This document shows positions 32,601 through 36,758 of a stretch of DNA of 36,758 bases, in pieces. The notes under the pieces are model-generated. The model was not told the origin of the DNA. It made no database searches and worked only from the letters and a program-made list of their open reading frames with translations. The stretch comes from Apostichopus parvimensis (Eukaryota > Echinodermata > Holothuroidea > Aspidochirotida > Stichopodidae): the NCBI GenBank assembly GCA_000934455.1, contig KN882811.1:107970-144727 (forward strand). The letters are read 5' to 3'. The translations under genes were made by a program, and so were the position numbers. Every line of letters begins with the position of its first letter. Within the stretch, counting starts at the first letter, position 1.

Positions 32601-33236
32601 TTTTCTTTTCTTTTTTTATGATGGTTTCTAACAGTGTATTGTACTTCATCGTCTGGAAGAATTAGCTAACCTCAACACACTCATTCAGCCTGCATGTAGA
32701 GTATTTCATGCTTCCTGTGATGTATGTTTGAGTGATAGGAAGATTCATGCAAAGTATTTGTATGTGGTCTAATATTGTCTCTTAGTATGTGCAGAAGGTG
32801 TCTTTGATTCACTAGTGGAAATAAATTAATACTGTTATTTCATATGTGGGTTTTCTCCTCACAACCCTAGCACCCTCATTCTGTCCTGCCCTATACAGTG
32901 GCAGGCTGGTTTATTAAAGCTGCATTTTATCACTGTTCCACCTCAGTTGTGTACATGCATAATTTTTCTTGAAAACTTGAACCAGCTAGAGAGAGGTAAA
33001 CAGTTGATCATATATAGGCTTCATTGTATCTTCTCTTCCTCTGTGTTATCTAGTCAATCAGTAAACCCTAAGATATTGTAATATTATTAGATCTGACAAG
33101 TAGGTGATACAAAACAAACAAACAAACCAATTGCTTAAAGAAACATTTCTTTGTATTTTAATGCAAAATTAAATTGTTAGCAAGAAAGATCTATTTATTT
33201 GATCTCAATGTAGACCAAGTACTGAACTGCCTGAAC
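29677..33236. other. Gene-free stretch with simple repeats
   Basis: About 3.5 kb with no supported gene. A GA run followed by GGAA words lies at 30660-30690. C-rich blocks at 31858-31890 and 32089-32117 could form quadruplexes on the minus strand. Bases 32852-32885 are a partial MITE copy. A 49-base open segment with splice-like ends at 32947-32995 was considered and not accepted. Confidence 0.4.
32852..32885 (+). mobile_element. Partial copy of the hairpin MITE
   Basis: TTCTCCTCACAACCCTAGCA and the following CCCTCATTCTGTC match the left arm and adjoining loop of 18696-18880 with few changes. No right arm is visible. Confidence 0.5.
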
Positions 33237-33290
33237 CTCTCTCTCTCTCTCTCTGTCTGTCTGTCTGTCTGTATGTCTGTCTGTCTGTGT
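33237..33290 (+). repeat. Compound microsatellite (CT)n then (CTGT)n
   Basis: About nine CT units are followed by about nine CTGT units with one GTAT interruption. Simple repeat. Confidence 0.97.
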
Positions 33291-34373
33291 GGTATTGTCC
33301 ATCTCTTTATGTTACAGTCTGTTTAAATCAACTGTACTAACAGTTTAATGCCTCTCCTACGTTCTCATTACGACCAGTGAAATCATTGCACATCCTCGGT
33401 CCAGCAGAGATCCAAGACAATCCTGTTCAAGGGATTTCCGATTTCTGGTCGAGACCTCAAGAATAGATGTTGCATGGGAAGTTTAGGAAGTGTACCTCGC
33501 ACAATAGGGACTAATTATGAGTTTGTGGGACTTCCATGAATGGGTTCATTCAGGAGCCATTACTTACAGAGGTTGCATGTGTAAGGAAGCACTGCTAATC
33601 ACATGGAAGAAAAGTGAAATAACTACATTCACATCAGAAATCTATTAGCAGCAGCAGAAGAAGAGGGAACTGATGGTTCTAGAGGGAGAGGGACTGGGCT
33701 GTGTGTTCTTTAGTGGAGAATATTCCAGTAGCAAGACTTTTTTATATTCAGTATGTTCATTTAAGGAGCTTTTATACACCCCCACCCACCCACTCACTAA
33801 CACTGTTTGGTTATGTAGAGACAACTAATATGTGTATCATTTTGCAAACTAAAATCACTATATAGATAGATAGAAAGAATAAGGTATTAGTATAACCCAC
33901 CTTCTATCTATGCCCAGATGACATACACATGCACACATGGTGTTGGGCTCGTAAAGGAACAAGCAAATACAAACATGTAGAAGAATAAACTATTAACCTT
34001 TTGATAAAACTCAAAGAAAAGAACATTTGCATTTAGCCTTTAGGTGACCATTGAAGGTGTATCATGTGTTATTGATCTTGCAGATATAGGGATAGGAAGG
34101 GGATTTCCAAAGCTTCAGCCAACAAAGGCTGTTTTTCCAAATGATGGTTCATACCCGTGTTACAAAAAGTAATAGGTACTGTAGCAGGGTGAGAAACAAT
34201 GACAAGATTCTTCCGGTAACCAGGAACAGCATTCTGAACACATTTATGGACAAACCACAGGATTTAAAAAATTTATATTCTCCACATGATCTTTCACAAT
34301 AATGGTAATCTTTAGTAATGGTAGAGACATGGTGGCCATAACAACAGAGATTGAGATCACTACATGATTCTTA
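33291..34373. other. Gene-free stretch
   Basis: No gene, RNA or transposon end is recognised. A C-rich CCCACCCACCCA word lies near 33779 and a short TAGA run near 33863. Confidence 0.4.
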
Positions 34374-34547
34374 AAGGGAGTGAAGACTCGCGCACAAAGA
34401 AACGTCTGATGCCTGTAATCTGACCTAGTTTTGAATGATGTGTAACAGAAGTGTTAGACACCACTATCGATCCCAGAAAATACACACACAGTTTGCTACC
34501 GTCGGTAATTAGACACTAGTGTACAGTCAATACATGCAGCTACGGTC
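34374..34547 (-). repeat. Right arm of the distant inverted repeat
   Basis: Reverse complement of bases 1-174 with about 93% identity, ending at GCTACGGTC. The flank beyond 34547 (AATACCCACAACAC) cannot be compared because the left flank lies outside the window. The spacing between arms is about 34.2 kb. Confidence 0.8.
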
Positions 34548-35196
34548 AATACCCACAACACTAATAGTGTGCTCTCAGAGCAGCTGGTTTGCATTGAGTT
34601 TGGTTAGAACTTGGTACTAAATGTGCTATAACCCCTTTAAGCGTATTAAAGGGCATCTTATCTTTGACACAAGACACAGTGGACTTTTTTTGACATCAAT
34701 ATATTCCCAGAATGTGATAATAAGAGGAAGGAAAAAGCAAATTCTTCAAGCGAGATTTTACTGATTTTGTTTTGCCTGAACCTGTCCTGGTTTTTGTAAA
34801 GACATGACCAGATTTGACCTGAGTTTACTGAGGAAGAACTTTTTACAGCCTTAACAAAATAAATCCAATATTTGTTCAATTTGAAATCTGACTGATACTA
34901 TAGAGTTTGTTAAAGAAGAAAAAAAATAACTTGTGCAATTAAAGGATTTAAATTTAAAAGAAAAAAACAACAGAGCAATTAGGAAGGGTGAGGTTTTTAA
35001 CAATTGCAGCTACCCCTGTGGGAAGTGAAAAGAAAGTAGAGAAATTAAAATGATTAGAATATCTTATCGGATATGTTTTCTTTCCATTTACTGCACAGTT
35101 GTAAATTGCAGAATCCTTTCTTGTTATGATAAAGGCCAACTTTTGTGAAATCTTTGACACTAAAACCCATGCCACTCTGAATAGACTTTTGCACAG
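34548..35196. other. Gene-free stretch
   Basis: AT-rich, with A-runs near 34918 and 34958. Only short low-complexity open frames occur on the minus strand. Confidence 0.4.
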
Positions 35197-35385
35197 ATTT
35201 TGCGATCTTCGGAACAAGTCAATTCCGCTTCAGAGCAACAACGTGGTGTAAGCGGGTACAATGCCTATTGTTACGGGAGGTTGCTGCAATATCCGCCACA
35301 GCTGAGCCGTCTGAAGGGAACAATGCATCTGGGCCCAGGTGTTTTGTCCGGTCTCAAAGGGAAGCCGTCCGGTGCTTGCCGATAG
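35197..35385 (+). CDS. Candidate terminal exon or small open frame, unidentified
   Basis: ACTTTTGCACAG, a fair 3' splice signal, is followed by an open frame of 62 codons ending at TAG (35383-35385). It includes YGRLLQYPPQLSRLKG and a glycine- and lysine-rich tail. GC content is clearly higher than on either side, and codons such as CTG, CGT and CCG are frequent, which is unusual here. A possible donor (GCCCAG|GTGTTT) lies at 35338. Against it: no ATG near the start, no polyadenylation signal close by, and the opposite strand is also open through this stretch, as expected of GC-rich DNA. I recognise no family. Confidence 0.2.
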   Translation: MLRSSEQVNSASEQQRGVSGYNAYCYGRLLQYPPQLSRLKGTMHLGPGVLSGLKGKPSGACR

Positions 35386-36758
35386 CTCAAAGGGGGGTAT
35401 AAGAAAACAAACCTTTGTGTGTAATAGGTTAAGGAGCCTACAGTATGAAGAACTTACAACAATTTTTTTTTCTTTTTTTTTTCCTGTTTGAATTGAGGAA
35501 TTGAGGAAACGTGTATAAGCTCCTCTTGTTTGGAAGGTCCCAGGTTCTTCACTCTTAGAGATCATCTTTGATTTGTATATTTGGTACTAAAGCCACTTCC
35601 CCTTAGGAATGATCTTAAAGAAGTCAATACAGGTTGCATGTTCACCTGCAGCATTTGCTGCTATTATTGTTAGAGTGAATTACAAAGCATTAACAACAAA
35701 AAAAGAGGAAAAAGAGGATAAAGGGTTGATCTTAAGCTGAAAGATCTGAGGAAAATATGGGGAAGAGCTGCTTACATTTATCAGCTTTGTAAAGGATTAC
35801 AGGTGTGTGGTCAACTTTATCCCTGGAGGTGAAAGGTCACTCCAGCTGTTACTACATTTTCAGATAAGAGCCAGTAAGGATGGATGCTCCCTAATAAATC
35901 TTGATATTTTGATAAACTTATTTGACAAAAATGTCATGATGAACTATTTTTCTTTTTAAAGATGTCACCTAGTGCCTGCTGGTAGCTAGATTGGTTTTAC
36001 CTTGTAGGTCAAGATATAAGAAAATATTATCAATCTGCTACCTTGGCTTTTCTTTCCACATAGTAATGGAGAGTCACTTTCAGAGTAAAGCATGCGTGAA
36101 TGAAGTGATTTTGAATGGTGGAAAGGGTTACTACTCGGGGTGTCTGGCATACCAAACTACGTAGTATAACGAAAACAGTGCCAAGTCTTTACTAAATAGG
36201 AAGAATTTATGAGATGGTTAATAATTTATATACCAAAATGAAAAGACCTGATTTATAAGGGGGGGGGGGGGAGGGGAGAACCTCATTTTGGTTGTGATCG
36301 TTCGTTCTAAATGAAACAACAAAAAAGGATAGTCTGCGTAAGATACTAGATTCCAAACATGGCTGGCCAAAGAATATGATATAAACTCATGCAGGGTCCA
36401 CCATGTAGTACTACCTGCTACATAGGGGGTCTACTGTATGTACATGAGACACAACGAAACATGTAAACAGCAGCAAAATTAGAAGAATGCAGATGAACAT
36501 GAACACTTTGATCCTTTTTTGTATTATTCTGCTGCAGCGAGTTTGCAACTCAAGCTAACCTGTCCTATGTGCCTGGATGGTTATTATTTAGAGAAGTACA
36601 TTTTAATATATCACTGTTGTATTCTGTAGGGATCTCAGTGCAGTACCCTGATCTAGACTTGAGATTTCTTGTTTTTCTTTTAGCTCAGGATCTTCCCTGT
36701 TGGTGGGGGAAGGTTGGGGGTGGGAGGAGGGGGGGGAGAGGAAGGGATCAAGATGTTT
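35386..36758. other. Gene-free stretch to the window end
   Basis: A T-run lies at 35462-35482 and a twelve-base G-run near 36260. The window closes with a G-rich purine tract (36703-36745) that has quadruplex potential. No gene or repeat family is recognised. Confidence 0.4.

Noticed and set aside
32947..32995. 49-bp segment with pyrimidine-rich acceptor and GAG|GTAAAC, ending LENLNQLER
   Set aside because: Moderate donor, phase does not follow the other candidates, length too short for openness to count.
175..34373. Polinton-like or other giant transposon bounded by the distant inverted repeat
   Set aside because: No DNA polymerase, integrase, packaging ATPase or capsid-type frames occur between the arms.
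35230..35565. Minus-strand frame of 111 codons
   Set aside because: It is opposite the GC-rich plus-strand frame and includes a lysine run from a poly-T tract; no recognisable domain.

Overview
This window looks like non-coding nuclear DNA from a marine invertebrate. The base composition is AT-rich, and no open frame is long enough to be an intact bacterial-type gene: the longest is about 137 codons and resembles no family I know. It contains hAT-type miniature transposons with target duplications, a tRNA-like sequence with internal Pol III boxes, minisatellites, long G-runs and a dispersed repeat carrying the AGGTCA-A-AGGTCA motif. That motif repeat, the apparent allelic duplications and the tRNA-derived repeat fit an echinoderm or other highly heterozygous invertebrate deuterostome. 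This is inference; no gene in the window fixes the species. I see no rRNA, CRISPR array, bacterial operon, phage module or viral gene.

Layout. The first 174 bases return in inverted orientation at 34374-34547, about 93% identical. Bases 703-850 hold a tandem pair. At 1265-1319, 1581-1643 and 17673-17723 there are short plus-strand segments flanked by splice-like signals and compatible in phase. With weaker candidates at 5531, 16222, 21413 and 29278 they could be mini-exons of one gene with long introns. This is the only protein-coding hypothesis I would test. Bases 9132-12854 hold two diverged copies of one region joined at a 50-N gap, probably two haplotypes placed end to end. They carry palindromic E-boxes and the nuclear-receptor-like repeat. 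A 402-bp hAT MITE lies at 13512-13913, a tRNA-like sequence at 17241-17313, an 83-bp tandem pair at 18446-18612 and a hairpin MITE at 18696-18880. Bases 21339-22668 hold an exact 640-bp repeat around a second 50-N gap, an assembly artefact, which also shows a 290-bp hAT MITE. From 26481 to 29676 there are three unrelated minisatellites. The rest is AT-rich sequence with simple repeats and frequent G-runs on the plus strand.

How it works together. The parts do not form a pathway. The most economical reading is intron or intergenic DNA full of small non-autonomous transposons, with two assembly joins that duplicate sequence artificially. The most notable signals are the transposon-borne or repeat-borne transcription-factor motifs, the 30-bp perfect terminal inverted repeats of the hairpin MITE, the distant inverted repeat and the candidate mini-exon series.
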